Shown: positions 24,842 to 34,353 of the stretch, piece by piece
How positions within the stretch are numbered: the stretch's first letter is position 1
Layout of the letters: the number at the start of each line of letters is the position of its first letter
Source: Candidatus Dojkabacteria bacterium S2_J21
GTDB taxonomy: Bacteria; Patescibacteria; Dojkabacteria; SC72
Length of the DNA: 64,000 nt
Direction: 5' to 3'
Assembly (NCBI GenBank): GCA_019248085.1
Contig: JAEHHF010000002.1
Coordinates: 5,041-69,040 of the forward strand
Made by a program: the position numbers and the translations under genes
The notes under the pieces: generated by a model
The model's input: the letters and a program-made list of their open reading frames with translations, nothing else
What the model was told of the DNA's origin: nothing
The model's database searches: none

Positions 24842-25774
24842 TTAATCAATTCTAAAATCCCAGATATTTTCCTCTTTTACGTATCGTTTATCACAATGTT
24901 TGCATGTTGCATATGTATCTCTGAAATCAAGATCGCCAAAGCATTTAGGGCATACGAGAACATCCTTTAAAGTATCTGTTTTCACGACGAAATTTTCCTT
25001 GCTCTCTTTTAATGTCGTTTCGAATACTACGCTAGGAGGAATATTGGTTGTCCTTAGTATTGGCTGGAGCATATTCTCTAGTTTTATCATCTTACTATCT
25101 CCTAATATCTTCTTAAAGAACCCAGATCTTAGATATGAACACCCGTATTTACCTTTTACCTCAAAATTCTCTGATTTTAACAGGTCGGAGATATACTGAG
25201 GATGGAAATTCAAGAAAAGTGCTTCTTCGCCTGCTTTTGTACCTTCAAAGTTCTTAGCGGTAGGTTGCTGGTATGGTTCTTTCGAGAAGAATTTAAAATC
25301 CAAATGAAGAATTGCCCTTAGGGAGGCCTTTAGATTGACCTTGTTAGCAAATTCTTGTACATATACAGAATCGGTGTGCATTACCCTTTTGAGCTCTTTA
25401 AAGTACCCCTGGGGCTCTGAGATGTGGTGCAAAACTCTTACCATCAATCCTCCATCGCATATGTTGTCTCGAAATGGCATATGATATGCATTTGCAGCTA
25501 TTAGCTCTATATCCGGAAAACTTTTTTTGATTATGTTGTAGTTCTTCTGCAGCGTTTTAAGTGAGTAGTCTAGAATTACCGGGTGCAGGTAGTTGTTGTA
25601 GTATGTAGAAGTTAGCCTCCCATACGACCCTCCTATATCTATAAACCAATCACCTTTCTTTTGCTTAAAAATGCCTTGTAAAAGATGTTGCTCTGCTTGA
25701 TCTTCATATTGTCTAGATTTCCAGTATTGGGAGTAGTCATAATCAAAAAAATCGTAATTTGAAACCTCAATCAT
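24842..25774 (-). CDS. SAM-dependent methyltransferase with C-terminal zinc ribbon
   Basis: The 310-residue protein has motif I WFIDIGGSYGRLTS (residues 43-56; GGSYG instead of GCGxG), VILDYSLKTL, and CDGGLMVRVLHHISEPQGYF, typical of Methyltransf_11. The C-terminus carries a Trm112-like ribbon with CPKC (275-278) and CKHC (291-294). Substrate unknown; glycan or quinone-type small molecules are possible. It overlaps the end of dnaG by 8 bp, so it is co-translated in the dnaG-rsmA run. Confidence 0.8.
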   Translation of the reverse strand: MIEVSNYDFFDYDYSQYWKSRQYEDQAEQHLLQGIFKQKKGDWFIDIGGSYGRLTSTYYNNYLHPVILDYSLKTLQKNYNIIKKSFPDIELIAANAYHMPFRDNICDGGLMVRVLHHISEPQGYFKELKRVMHTDSVYVQEFANKVNLKASLRAILHLDFKFFSKEPYQQPTAKNFEGTKAGEEALFLNFHPQYISDLLKSENFEVKGKYGCSYLRSGFFKKILGDSKMIKLENMLQPILRTTNIPPSVVFETTLKESKENFVVKTDTLKDVLVCPKCFGDLDFRDTYATCKHCDKRYVKEENIWDFRID

Positions 25775-27488
25775 TGGTATTTTCTTTCAAAAGTTTAGTT
25801 AATCTAAGCATCTTCTTGAGTAATCTGTCTGTCTTCGTTGTATCATTACTTTCTTCTGCTATGGCTATTTTAACACTTAATGCTTTCTGTTGTCTTGTGA
25901 GATATTGTTTCCTTAGCCGCTTAGTTAACTTAACCAATTGCTGCTCAATATCCTCGTCAATCTCTGTAGATCGAAAGATAATATCTTCCATGAAGATCCT
26001 TTTCTCTGAGTCATCGTCAAAAAGCTTCGCAATTTCTCCCATATCGGTTTTCCCAGAATGTTTAATAGTAAGGTACATTTCTCTTAATATAGGGGAAGAA
26101 ATATACCAGCTAGGAATGAAAATATTTTTAGATCTGTCCTTTCTGAATATTAATAGTTGCAGATATGTTTTCTCTAGTAAATTTATATCGGCTTTCACGA
26201 GAAAGCCTTTAGTATTTTGTAGAAAAGGTTTACTATTGGATAATGAAGAAACACTTGTCCCTAGGTCTATTTTGCCAATTTGTTTGATCTTTTCAGTGTA
26301 GTGATTTTGTAGGATTTGGTTGGTTACATGAGAAAGCAGCTCCTTGACGAAGTTTTGTGTATTGGATAGGTCCGATAGTTCGGTGAGATCCTTGTCTTTT
26401 ATGAAATTTGAAAAGATATATGAGAATGCTTCCTGTTTTTGTTCAATCAGTTCTACTATTAACTTTGGTTCTTTCTGTAGCATCTCATCTATATCTTTGT
26501 ATGGGGATGAATTTGTAGCATATGGATAGAGATTGAGCTCTGAGGCCAGTTTGAAGGCACGAATTACAGCTGCTTGGCCTGCGTTATCACTGTCAAAGAA
26601 GAAAAGTATATTTTTGCTCAGTTTTGACACATTTTCCAGCTGTTCTTTTGTTAAACCGGTTCCAAGTGGTGCCACGATGTTCTTAATACCATGTTGGTGA
26701 GCAGAGATGACATCGGTTTGCCCTTCACAAAGTATTGCTAAATCAAGCTTCCTAATCTCTTGCCTTGATTCGTATTGTGCGAAGAGATTATCCTTTTTAT
26801 GGAATATTGGAGTATCTGGAGAGTTCATATATTTTGGACCGTAATCATTTCCTGGAAGTACTCTTCCAGAGAAACCAATAACGGAACCCTTGGCGGACCT
26901 TATAGGAAACATAATTCTGTCGTAGAATTTTTCCTTGATTTTACCCTCTTTATTAACAAAAAGTCCCGAATCTATGAGTTCTTGGTTTGTAAATTTGCCA
27001 TGCGCATCTATATACTCAAGTAGTTTCGGGTATTTTGGAGAATATCCAATGCCAAATTGTTTAATGGATTCCTGAGAAAAGCCTCTCTGCTTAATATATT
27101 CACGGGCTACGGAATCTGTTTTAAGTTCCTTGTAGTAATACTTTGTAGCTAAATAGTTGATCTCTTCTAATCTAGAATATTTTGGATTTTTCTTGAACTG
27201 TTTGAGTTCTACTCCGGCTTCTTTTGCTAATTTATCCAATGCTTCTGGGAAATCGATATTCTCTATTTTTTGTACGAAATTGAAGATATCTCCTGTTTCT
27301 CCACAACCGAAACATTTATATCTCTGTATATCTGGACTGACAATGAATGATGGAGTCTTTTCGTGATGGAAAGGGCAAAGTCCGGAGAAATTCTTCCCTG
27401 CCTGCCTTAAGGGTACATATTTTTCTATTACCTGGGCAATGTCGAGCCTATTTTTTATCTCTTCTATTTGATTAGAATCTGTATCCAT
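25767..27488 (-). CDS. dnaG: DNA primase
   Basis: DnaG makes RNA primers at the replication fork. The 573-residue protein has the N-terminal CHC2 zinc finger (C38, H41, C59, C62: GLCPFHHEKTPSF and YKCFGCGE). The catalytic core has FYDRIMFPI then GFSGRVL. The TOPRIM motifs are LAILCEGQTDVI and FFFDSDNAGQAA. The C-terminal helicase-binding part (about 430-573) is divergent. A TGcTATAAT box lies 10 nt before the ATG. It ends with TGA. Confidence 0.95.
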   Translation of the reverse strand: MDTDSNQIEEIKNRLDIAQVIEKYVPLRQAGKNFSGLCPFHHEKTPSFIVSPDIQRYKCFGCGETGDIFNFVQKIENIDFPEALDKLAKEAGVELKQFKKNPKYSRLEEINYLATKYYYKELKTDSVAREYIKQRGFSQESIKQFGIGYSPKYPKLLEYIDAHGKFTNQELIDSGLFVNKEGKIKEKFYDRIMFPIRSAKGSVIGFSGRVLPGNDYGPKYMNSPDTPIFHKKDNLFAQYESRQEIRKLDLAILCEGQTDVISAHQHGIKNIVAPLGTGLTKEQLENVSKLSKNILFFFDSDNAGQAAVIRAFKLASELNLYPYATNSSPYKDIDEMLQKEPKLIVELIEQKQEAFSYIFSNFIKDKDLTELSDLSNTQNFVKELLSHVTNQILQNHYTEKIKQIGKIDLGTSVSSLSNSKPFLQNTKGFLVKADINLLEKTYLQLLIFRKDRSKNIFIPSWYISSPILREMYLTIKHSGKTDMGEIAKLFDDDSEKRIFMEDIIFRSTEIDEDIEQQLVKLTKRLRKQYLTRQQKALSVKIAIAEESNDTTKTDRLLKKMLRLTKLLKENTND

Positions 27489-27524
27489 ACTGTAATTGAT
27501 TATAGCATCTTACTAGAGGAAGTT

Positions 27525-28460
27525 TTATTCGCAACTCAGGACCTGACTTTGTATTATACATGTTATTTCAGCTACACCAGTAGTACTGTTTGTTTTCCAA
27601 GCTAAAGGCTCACCATTCATGTATATATTAGTATTGTTTGCTCTTCCGGTGATTATATAGAATCTTTCTTTAACTGGATACTCTTTTTGGGAGGGTTCTA
27701 CAACCTGCGAGATCTTGTTTTGTCCATCCACATCTAGCTTTATCCATGCCGCTGCGGTTTTAACTTCTACAGAGAGGGTAAATGTCTTTATTGTTTCCAC
27801 AGGGATTTCTGCCTGTGTAGGCTTGTTGTATGTAACTTTTCTTGTTTCTACCGTTTCCAAGATATTATTGCTGTTCTTTCTTGCTTTAATAGTTATGATA
27901 TTGATTCCTTCCTTGAGAAGGATGTCTTTCTTAAAATTACCTTGGTTATCAATTATTACTATGTCGCTATTGACCTCAATTATAGCGCCAGCCTGTGCAG
28001 AACCTTCTACAGACAGTGCTTCTCCTGTTGTTGTCATATTGTCCTCGGGGTAAGTAATCGTTAGTTTAGGAGGGCTTTGGAATTTGTATATCTGTAATCC
28101 TATATATCCCAATATCAAAACAAAGAAGATTATGGAAAGAATCGTAATTATGCTTTTTGGTGTTAACATGATTTTCTTGTACTTAGTCCAGATAGGTTCG
28201 ATAGAAATTTCCTTTTTAGTTTTCTTCTGCGGTTTACTACGTCTGTACAGAGCTAGAACTTTTTCGGTATCCAAACCCAAGTATTGTGAGTATATCTTTA
28301 TAAAGCCAGTTAGAAAGACCTCTGAATCGAATTTATCAAATTCATTATTCTCTATATATTTCAGGAACCGCCTCTGTATTTTGGTCTCCTGCGAAGACAC
28401 TTCGATAGACCTTCCTAAGGTTTCTCTCTTTTTCTTTAGAATTTCGCCAGCTGTTATCAT
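27525..28460 (-). CDS. RodZ-like protein: HTH_25, membrane helix, beta-domain
   Basis: The 311-residue protein opens TAGEILKKKRETLGRSIEVS then QETKIQRRFLKYIENNEFDK, a helix-turn-helix typical of RodZ and related HTH_25 proteins. These bind MreB filaments in rod-shaped cells. A basic linker and one membrane helix (103-124) follow. An outer region combines an Ig-like segment (GEALSVEGSAQAGAIIEVNS, then GINIITIKA) and a DUF4115-like end (AAAWIKLDVDG). No mreB is in this window. It lies 17 bp after ftsK on the same strand. Confidence 0.83.
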   Translation of the reverse strand: MITAGEILKKKRETLGRSIEVSSQETKIQRRFLKYIENNEFDKFDSEVFLTGFIKIYSQYLGLDTEKVLALYRRSKPQKKTKKEISIEPIWTKYKKIMLTPKSIITILSIIFFVLILGYIGLQIYKFQSPPKLTITYPEDNMTTTGEALSVEGSAQAGAIIEVNSDIVIIDNQGNFKKDILLKEGINIITIKARKNSNNILETVETRKVTYNKPTQAEIPVETIKTFTLSVEVKTAAAWIKLDVDGQNKISQVVEPSQKEYPVKERFYIITGRANNTNIYMNGEPLAWKTNSTTGVAEITCIIQSQVLSCE

Positions 28461-28467
28461 ACTGGCA

Positions 28468-28473
28468 ATTGTA
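28468..28473 (-). promoter_or_regulatory. -10 box of the RodZ-like gene (leaderless)
   Basis: TACAAT on the minus strand ends exactly 7 nt before the ATG at 28460. It lies at the end of the ftsK coding region. Confidence 0.45.
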
Positions 28474-28477
28474 CTAC

Positions 28478-30724
28478 TTATTCATCGAATCCGTCACTAC
28501 TGTCGTCGTTTTTCAATATTTGATTAGCGGAGGATACTAGTACTTGTCTTGGTTTACTACCATCTTGTGGGCCTATTGCGCCTGCATCGTAAAGCTCGTC
28601 TATGATCCTTGCAGCCTTGTTATATCCGATTTTCATCTTTCTTTGTAAGAATGAAGATGAGGCTTTTTGATTATTTATGACAATATCTAGAGCTATCGGG
28701 AAATCAGGATCTCTTTCAGTACTCATAGATTTTGCCGAAGCACTTCCATCTTTCTGAATCGCTTGCATAAGGTCCTCAGAATATTCAATATCTTCTTCGG
28801 TAACCTGTTCTTTGATTGCATTGATGACATTCTCAATATCTTCCGTAGATGTTAAGGCACCCTGGATTCTTACAGATTTTGGTGTGCTTTGATCTTTGAA
28901 GAGCATATCTCCATTTCCTAACAATGTCTCTGCACCGGTATCATCAAGGATAACCCTGGAATCCATAGCTGTAGCTACCGCGAAAGCCATTCTTCCTGGG
29001 ACATTGGCTTTGATTAGTCCTGTAATTACATTTACGGTTGGTCTCTGTGTTGCAAGAATTAAGTGTACTCCAACAGCTCTTCCCATCTGTGCAAGTCTCT
29101 GTATTTTGGTCTCAACATCAACACCAGAAGTTAGCATTAAGTCTGCCATCTCATCTATAACTACAACAATATATGGCATGGCCGTAAATCCTAGGGCTTT
29201 GTTGTATTCTGTTAGTTTCTTAACGTGCATCTGCTTTAACTGTCGATATCTTCTCATCATTTCATCAATAGTCCATTGAAGGGCATTAACCACTAATTCT
29301 GTATCGGTAATAACGGGGTTTAGTAAGTGTGGAATACCGTTGTATGCAGCCATCTCAACACCCATCTTAGGGTCAATCATGATGAACTTGACCTCATCAG
29401 GAGTTTTGGTCATCAAAAGGCCTGTAATCAAGGAATTAATAGCGACAGATTTACCAGTACCAGTGGCACCAGCGACTAGGAGGTGTGGAATCTTGTTTAA
29501 ATCTCTGATTATAGTTTTCCCAGTAATATCCTTTCCTAGAATCAAAGGTAATTCATATTTCCCAGCCTCTTTCCTTAGTTTCTTAACCATTTCTCTAGTA
29601 TATACATAGTTTGGAGTAGGATTGGGAATCTCAACACCAACAAAAGATGTGCCAGGTATAGGGGCTTCAACTCTTACAGAAGAAGACTGGGAGGCTAGTG
29701 CTAATGCTAAGTCATTGCTTAGATTTTTAATTCTCGATACTTTTGTGCCAACGGTGAGAGAAAGTGAGAATCTTAATACAGTAGGTCCTACTTCAATTTG
29801 GACAACGCTGGCATTTATACCAAAGTTCTTAAGTGTGGTTTGTATAACTCGAGCCTTTGCTTTGTAGAGTTGTTGGTCTTGTTTTTGTACCTCTCCCTCT
29901 TGTAATACATCTAAACTTGGAAATACCCAATTAGTGAATCTTGGCTTCGCTGGCTCTGCTAATTCCTTAGTAGTAGTCTGTGAGTTCGGAATCTCATCAG
30001 GAAATACTCCTTCTTGTGGGTTTTTCACCTCTGGTTGACGGTATACGTCCTCTTCCTCCTTTGTATCATCTTCATACATTTTTATTTCCATATCTTTATT
30101 GACATCAGTTCCTGGCATGTTCATCTTCATCTCCTCGTTATTATCTCCAGCCCCGTTCTCAATCTTAAACCCAGAGAAAAGGCTCGCAAAACTAAACTTC
30201 TTTGTAGAATCACCGTCTTTTTTAATTGGGGTCTCTACAAATTCCATAATCTGTTCTAGTGTGGTGCCTGTAATTAAAGAGAAGGCTATAATTAAGAACA
30301 CTAATACAATTATTATCTCTAACAAGTTTCCAAACGTACTATTTAATGCCAAATGAAACATTTTCCCTATTTCTCCACCTGCTCCTCTTAGTGCTTCGTC
30401 GTTATTTAACTGCTCCGCTGTCTGCCAGAAGGAGAGTAATGTGCTTAAACACGCTGAAAAGAGGAGTAAGCCAGTAACCTGTCGTAAGGATTTAAACCTT
30501 TTACTTCTAGTTAGTAAAAAGAAGGATATATATATGAGTAAAATACCCCATGAGATGGATGAGTATCCAAGTTGGAGTGTAATGGTGTTAAAGAGGGTCG
30601 ATTGTTGAGGGATGAATGGTGATAACCCAATCGTTAAACCCAACAAAAAGAGGGCTATACCTAAGAGAATTTTGATCTCGCTACTCTTAATTGTAATGGG
30701 TTCCTTTTTCTTTCTTCTGGGCAT
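28478..30724 (-). CDS. ftsK: DNA translocase FtsK
   Basis: FtsK couples chromosome segregation to division. The 748-residue protein has four N-terminal membrane helices (within about 20-165), a charged linker (about 175-260), then the alpha, beta and gamma domains. Walker A is GATGTGKS (419-426), Walker B IVVVIDEMADLM, with LILATQRPTVNVITGLIKAN after it. The C-terminal winged-helix gamma domain is SSFLQRKMKIGYNKAARIID then EPxx-like GPQDGSKPRQVLV. The longest frame begins at 30769, but the ATG at 30724 (MPRRKKKEP) gives the normal N-terminus. Confidence 0.94.
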   Translation of the reverse strand: MPRRKKKEPITIKSSEIKILLGIALFLLGLTIGLSPFIPQQSTLFNTITLQLGYSSISWGILLIYISFFLLTRSKRFKSLRQVTGLLLFSACLSTLLSFWQTAEQLNNDEALRGAGGEIGKMFHLALNSTFGNLLEIIIVLVFLIIAFSLITGTTLEQIMEFVETPIKKDGDSTKKFSFASLFSGFKIENGAGDNNEEMKMNMPGTDVNKDMEIKMYEDDTKEEEDVYRQPEVKNPQEGVFPDEIPNSQTTTKELAEPAKPRFTNWVFPSLDVLQEGEVQKQDQQLYKAKARVIQTTLKNFGINASVVQIEVGPTVLRFSLSLTVGTKVSRIKNLSNDLALALASQSSSVRVEAPIPGTSFVGVEIPNPTPNYVYTREMVKKLRKEAGKYELPLILGKDITGKTIIRDLNKIPHLLVAGATGTGKSVAINSLITGLLMTKTPDEVKFIMIDPKMGVEMAAYNGIPHLLNPVITDTELVVNALQWTIDEMMRRYRQLKQMHVKKLTEYNKALGFTAMPYIVVVIDEMADLMLTSGVDVETKIQRLAQMGRAVGVHLILATQRPTVNVITGLIKANVPGRMAFAVATAMDSRVILDDTGAETLLGNGDMLFKDQSTPKSVRIQGALTSTEDIENVINAIKEQVTEEDIEYSEDLMQAIQKDGSASAKSMSTERDPDFPIALDIVINNQKASSSFLQRKMKIGYNKAARIIDELYDAGAIGPQDGSKPRQVLVSSANQILKNDDSSDGFDE

Positions 30725-30826
30725 TTGTAGTATATGATAAAGTAAATTGTGGATTTTTACAAAGGACATCTATACCATACTATACTTATGATTTTAAGTG
30801 AATAGTAAAAAGGGTGTCAAAAACCT

Positions 30827-30855
30827 TTGACTAATACCATTAATTATGGTAATAT
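30827..30855 (+). promoter_or_regulatory. Promoter of rpoB-rpoC
   Basis: TTGACT (30827-30832) and TAATAT (30850-30855) are 17 bp apart, with TGG directly before the -10 (extended -10). Transcription would start near 30862, leaving a leader of about 108 nt with a weak GCGGT/ACCGC hairpin (30887-30920). No ribosomal protein gene precedes rpoB, unlike the usual rplJL-rpoBC order. Confidence 0.7.
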
Positions 30856-30969
30856 CCTTCGAGTTCCTAAGTTTTTGCTTTACAATGCGGTTTATTTTTG
30901 GTTCGCAGGAATCATACCGCCTCTTTATAGCAAGGGTAATACGTTATAACATTACTAAAATTTCGTCTT

Positions 30970-33900
30970 ATGATCAAACCTCAAAGTAATAGGTCCGGGA
31001 GAATAGATTTGGGACTAGGGTACTCCTCTGGTACAGATTTCCCAAGTTTAATTGAAGCTCAAAATGCCTCATTTAAAGATTTCTATGCTAGTGGATTTCA
31101 AAGACTCTTCACAAAGATCAATCCTGTTAAGGATACTATGGAAAAAATGTGGACTTTGGAATTTAAGGATTTCAGATTTGGAAAGCCATACAGAACCGTA
31201 GAAGAAGCTATAGCAAAAGGTCTTTCTTACGAAGTTCCTGTATATGCAAAAGTTCAACTTTTAAATAACAAGACTGGTGAGATCAAAGAGCAAGAGATTT
31301 TCATTGCTGATCTTCCAATCATGACCGAAGATGGAGTATTTGTGTTTAATGGTGTCAGAAGAGTTGTTACACACCAGATTGTTAGAGCCGAGGGTGTATT
31401 GTATGAAGTAGATGAGAAATTACCATACAGAACATTACACAAGGTCAGATTAATGCCTGGTATAGGACCATGGTATGAAATAGATACCAATAGACACAAT
31501 GTCATTTCAATGAGAGTTTTACCAAAGAGACCTAAGGTTTTGATAACAGAACTTTTAAGAGTTTTCGGATGGGAATCAGATGATGAAATCAGAAAACTAT
31601 TCGCAGATGTAGATACAGATGGTGAGAATAAATATATTGAAGCAACATTGGCTAGGGATTTCACAAAGAGTAAGGAAGAAGCAGTAATTAGTATTTACAA
31701 CAAATTAAGACCAGATGAGTCAGTCACCATAGATAGTGCCGAGAAATATATTAAAAGTAACTTCTTCAATGCAAGAAAATTTAATCTTGGTAGGATAGGG
31801 AGGTATCAGTTAAATAGAAAATTAGGTACATCATATGATATAAACAATCCTGATCAGGTAATGCTTTACCCTAAAGATATTGTTTTAATCGTTAAGAGAT
31901 TAATCCAAATCAATAATGGAGTAGTAGCTGCAGATGATATCGATCACCTATGTAACAGAAGGATAAGAAGTGTTGGTGAAATCTTAGAGAGACAGCTAAT
32001 TGCAGGTATCGGAAGATTAGAGAAGAATATCAAAGACAAAATGAGTTTGTACGGTCAAGATGCTAAGGTTACTCCTTCTATGTTAGTTGGAACCAAACCA
32101 ATCGCAGCCTCCATTCAATCGTTCTTTGGAGCAAATGCATTGTCCAGCTTCATGGATCAGACCAATATCCTTTCTGAATTAGAAAATAAGAGAAAAGTAA
32201 CCGCAGGTGGACCGGGTGGTATCACAAAAGAGAGAGCAACTTTCTCAATTCGTGAAGTCCATAACTCACACTACTCAAAATTCGATCCAGTAACCAGTCC
32301 AGAGAGTGCAAACATTGGTGTTGTCACTCAGTTGGCTATGTTGGCTAGAATAAATGATTTTGGATTCTTAGAGGCTCCTTACAGAAGAGTTTTGAAATGT
32401 TTGAAGAACAACAAAACAGTATTGGAGGGTAGGATTGTAGCTGAGGATATTAAAGATGGTAAAAAGATTGTTGCAAAAGCAGAGACTGTCATAGATAAAG
32501 CTTTGGCAGAAAAGATAGCAGCAGTTAAGGAAATAAAAGAAGTTAAGGTAAAACCATTCATCTCAGATGAGGTTGTTTACTTTGACGCTATGGATGAAGA
32601 GGGATTCTACATTTCATCCGCAACTGTTAAGACAGATGAAAAAGGAAATATAACTGACAAACTTGTACCTGTAAGACATAAGGGAGATTTCGTGTTGGAA
32701 GATGTGGGTGCCGTTGATTTCGTAGATGTATTAGCAGGTCAGCAAGCAGGTTTAGGTATGGCTTTGGTTCCATTTGTATCACACAATGACGCTATGAGAG
32801 CTTTAACTGGTGCAAACCAGCAAAGACAGGCCGTTCCTTTGATCAAACAAGAGAGTCCTCTTGTCGGTACTGGAATGGAAGAGACAGTCGCAAGGCAGTC
32901 CTCATGGGGAGTATATGCTGAAGACGATGGAGAAGTTTACTATGCTGATGCTAAAAAGCTTTCCATTAAATACAAGAAATTAGGATTGAAAGATTATGAT
33001 TTGGTTTCGTTCTACAGAAGCAACGACAATACATGTTTTACACAGAAACCAATCCTCGAAACTGGAGATACATTCAAAAAGGGAGATGCATTAGTTGATG
33101 GTCCAACAATGATCAATGGGGAATTGTCACTGGGTACTAACTTGAAAGCAGCATTGATGTTCTACGAGGGATACAACTATGAGGATTCCGTAATTATTTC
33201 CGAAAGAATTGTTAGAGATGACCTCTTAACATCTATACATGTCAGAGAGCATACCGTTCAAGTTAGAGATACTGAATTAGGTGCTGAAACAATTACTGCA
33301 GATATTCCTCATGTAAATGACAGAATTTTGCAAAAGTTAGATATGCAAGGACTTGTTAGAACCGGTGTTAAAGTTAAAGCCGGAGATATTCTAGTAGGTG
33401 TAGTTGCTCCTAGAGGTGAAAAAGAATTAACAGCTGAAGAAAGATTACTAAGAGCAATCTTCGGAGAATCTGCAAGTGACGTTAGAGATAACTCACTGCG
33501 AATGCCTCACGGAGAAGAAGGAATTGTCGTCAGAAGTCAGATTCTTTCTGCAGACAAGGGAGACAAATTACAACCAGGAGTATTACATGAAGTTAAGGTA
33601 TGGGTAGCAGATACAAAGAAAGTAGACTTCGGAGACAAATTGGCAGGAAGACACGGAGACAAAAATACAATTGCAGCAATCAGACCTATCGAAGATATGC
33701 CATTTACTGAAGATGGTGAACCCGTTGATATCGTTTTGACACCAACATTCCTAAAAAGAATGAACATGGGGCAGGCAGCAGAGGTTCACTATGGTAGATA
33801 TGCAAAAATGTTGAATGAAAAGTTAGCATTCCCAATCTTCGAAGGAGAGAATCTAGAATGGTTGAAGCAAGAACTTGCAAAGATTGGAAAACAGATGGAT

Positions 33901-34353
33901 CAAAAAGTTGATTTGTATGATGGAAGGACTGGAAAGAAATTCCCTAACAAGATTACTGTTGGTATCAAATATGTATTGAAGTTACACCACATTGCAGATG
34001 AAAAAGTACATGCTAGATCTACAGGACCATACACTGCAGTTTCTCAACAGCCACTTGGTGGAAAAGCACAAATGGGTGGACAGAGATTTGGAGAAATGGA
34101 AGTCTGGGCATTAGAAGCACACAGTGCACCTTATGCTCTACAAGAAATGCTTACAATCAAATCAGATGACATAAAAGGAAGATCTGCAGCTTACAAAGCT
34201 ATCATCCATGGGGACAAGATAGAAAATGTAAACATACCAGAATCATTTAAAGTATTAATCAAAGAGTTAAATGCACTTTGCTTAAACTTAGACTTAATTT
34301 CAAACAAATCTTCGAGAGAAGTTGAGGAGGTATCAAATGAAGAAGCAAAATAA
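30970..34353 (+). CDS. rpoB: RNA polymerase beta subunit
   Basis: RpoB forms half of the catalytic cleft of RNA polymerase. The 1127-residue protein has the rifampicin-region sequence SSFMDQTNILSELENKRKVT, in which the usual Q and H positions are present as DQTN and NKRK. Other conserved blocks are GANQQRQAVPL, NYEDSVIISERIV, DKLAGRHGDKN, EVHYGRYAKMLNE and GGKAQMGGQRFGEMEVWALE. No large lineage insertions are apparent. Its 3' end overlaps rpoC by 17 bp and contains the rpoC ribosome-binding site. Confidence 0.97.
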   Translation: MIKPQSNRSGRIDLGLGYSSGTDFPSLIEAQNASFKDFYASGFQRLFTKINPVKDTMEKMWTLEFKDFRFGKPYRTVEEAIAKGLSYEVPVYAKVQLLNNKTGEIKEQEIFIADLPIMTEDGVFVFNGVRRVVTHQIVRAEGVLYEVDEKLPYRTLHKVRLMPGIGPWYEIDTNRHNVISMRVLPKRPKVLITELLRVFGWESDDEIRKLFADVDTDGENKYIEATLARDFTKSKEEAVISIYNKLRPDESVTIDSAEKYIKSNFFNARKFNLGRIGRYQLNRKLGTSYDINNPDQVMLYPKDIVLIVKRLIQINNGVVAADDIDHLCNRRIRSVGEILERQLIAGIGRLEKNIKDKMSLYGQDAKVTPSMLVGTKPIAASIQSFFGANALSSFMDQTNILSELENKRKVTAGGPGGITKERATFSIREVHNSHYSKFDPVTSPESANIGVVTQLAMLARINDFGFLEAPYRRVLKCLKNNKTVLEGRIVAEDIKDGKKIVAKAETVIDKALAEKIAAVKEIKEVKVKPFISDEVVYFDAMDEEGFYISSATVKTDEKGNITDKLVPVRHKGDFVLEDVGAVDFVDVLAGQQAGLGMALVPFVSHNDAMRALTGANQQRQAVPLIKQESPLVGTGMEETVARQSSWGVYAEDDGEVYYADAKKLSIKYKKLGLKDYDLVSFYRSNDNTCFTQKPILETGDTFKKGDALVDGPTMINGELSLGTNLKAALMFYEGYNYEDSVIISERIVRDDLLTSIHVREHTVQVRDTELGAETITADIPHVNDRILQKLDMQGLVRTGVKVKAGDILVGVVAPRGEKELTAEERLLRAIFGESASDVRDNSLRMPHGEEGIVVRSQILSADKGDKLQPGVLHEVKVWVADTKKVDFGDKLAGRHGDKNTIAAIRPIEDMPFTEDGEPVDIVLTPTFLKRMNMGQAAEVHYGRYAKMLNEKLAFPIFEGENLEWLKQELAKIGKQMDQKVDLYDGRTGKKFPNKITVGIKYVLKLHHIADEKVHARSTGPYTAVSQQPLGGKAQMGGQRFGEMEVWALEAHSAPYALQEMLTIKSDDIKGRSAAYKAIIHGDKIENVNIPESFKVLIKELNALCLNLDLISNKSSREVEEVSNEEAK

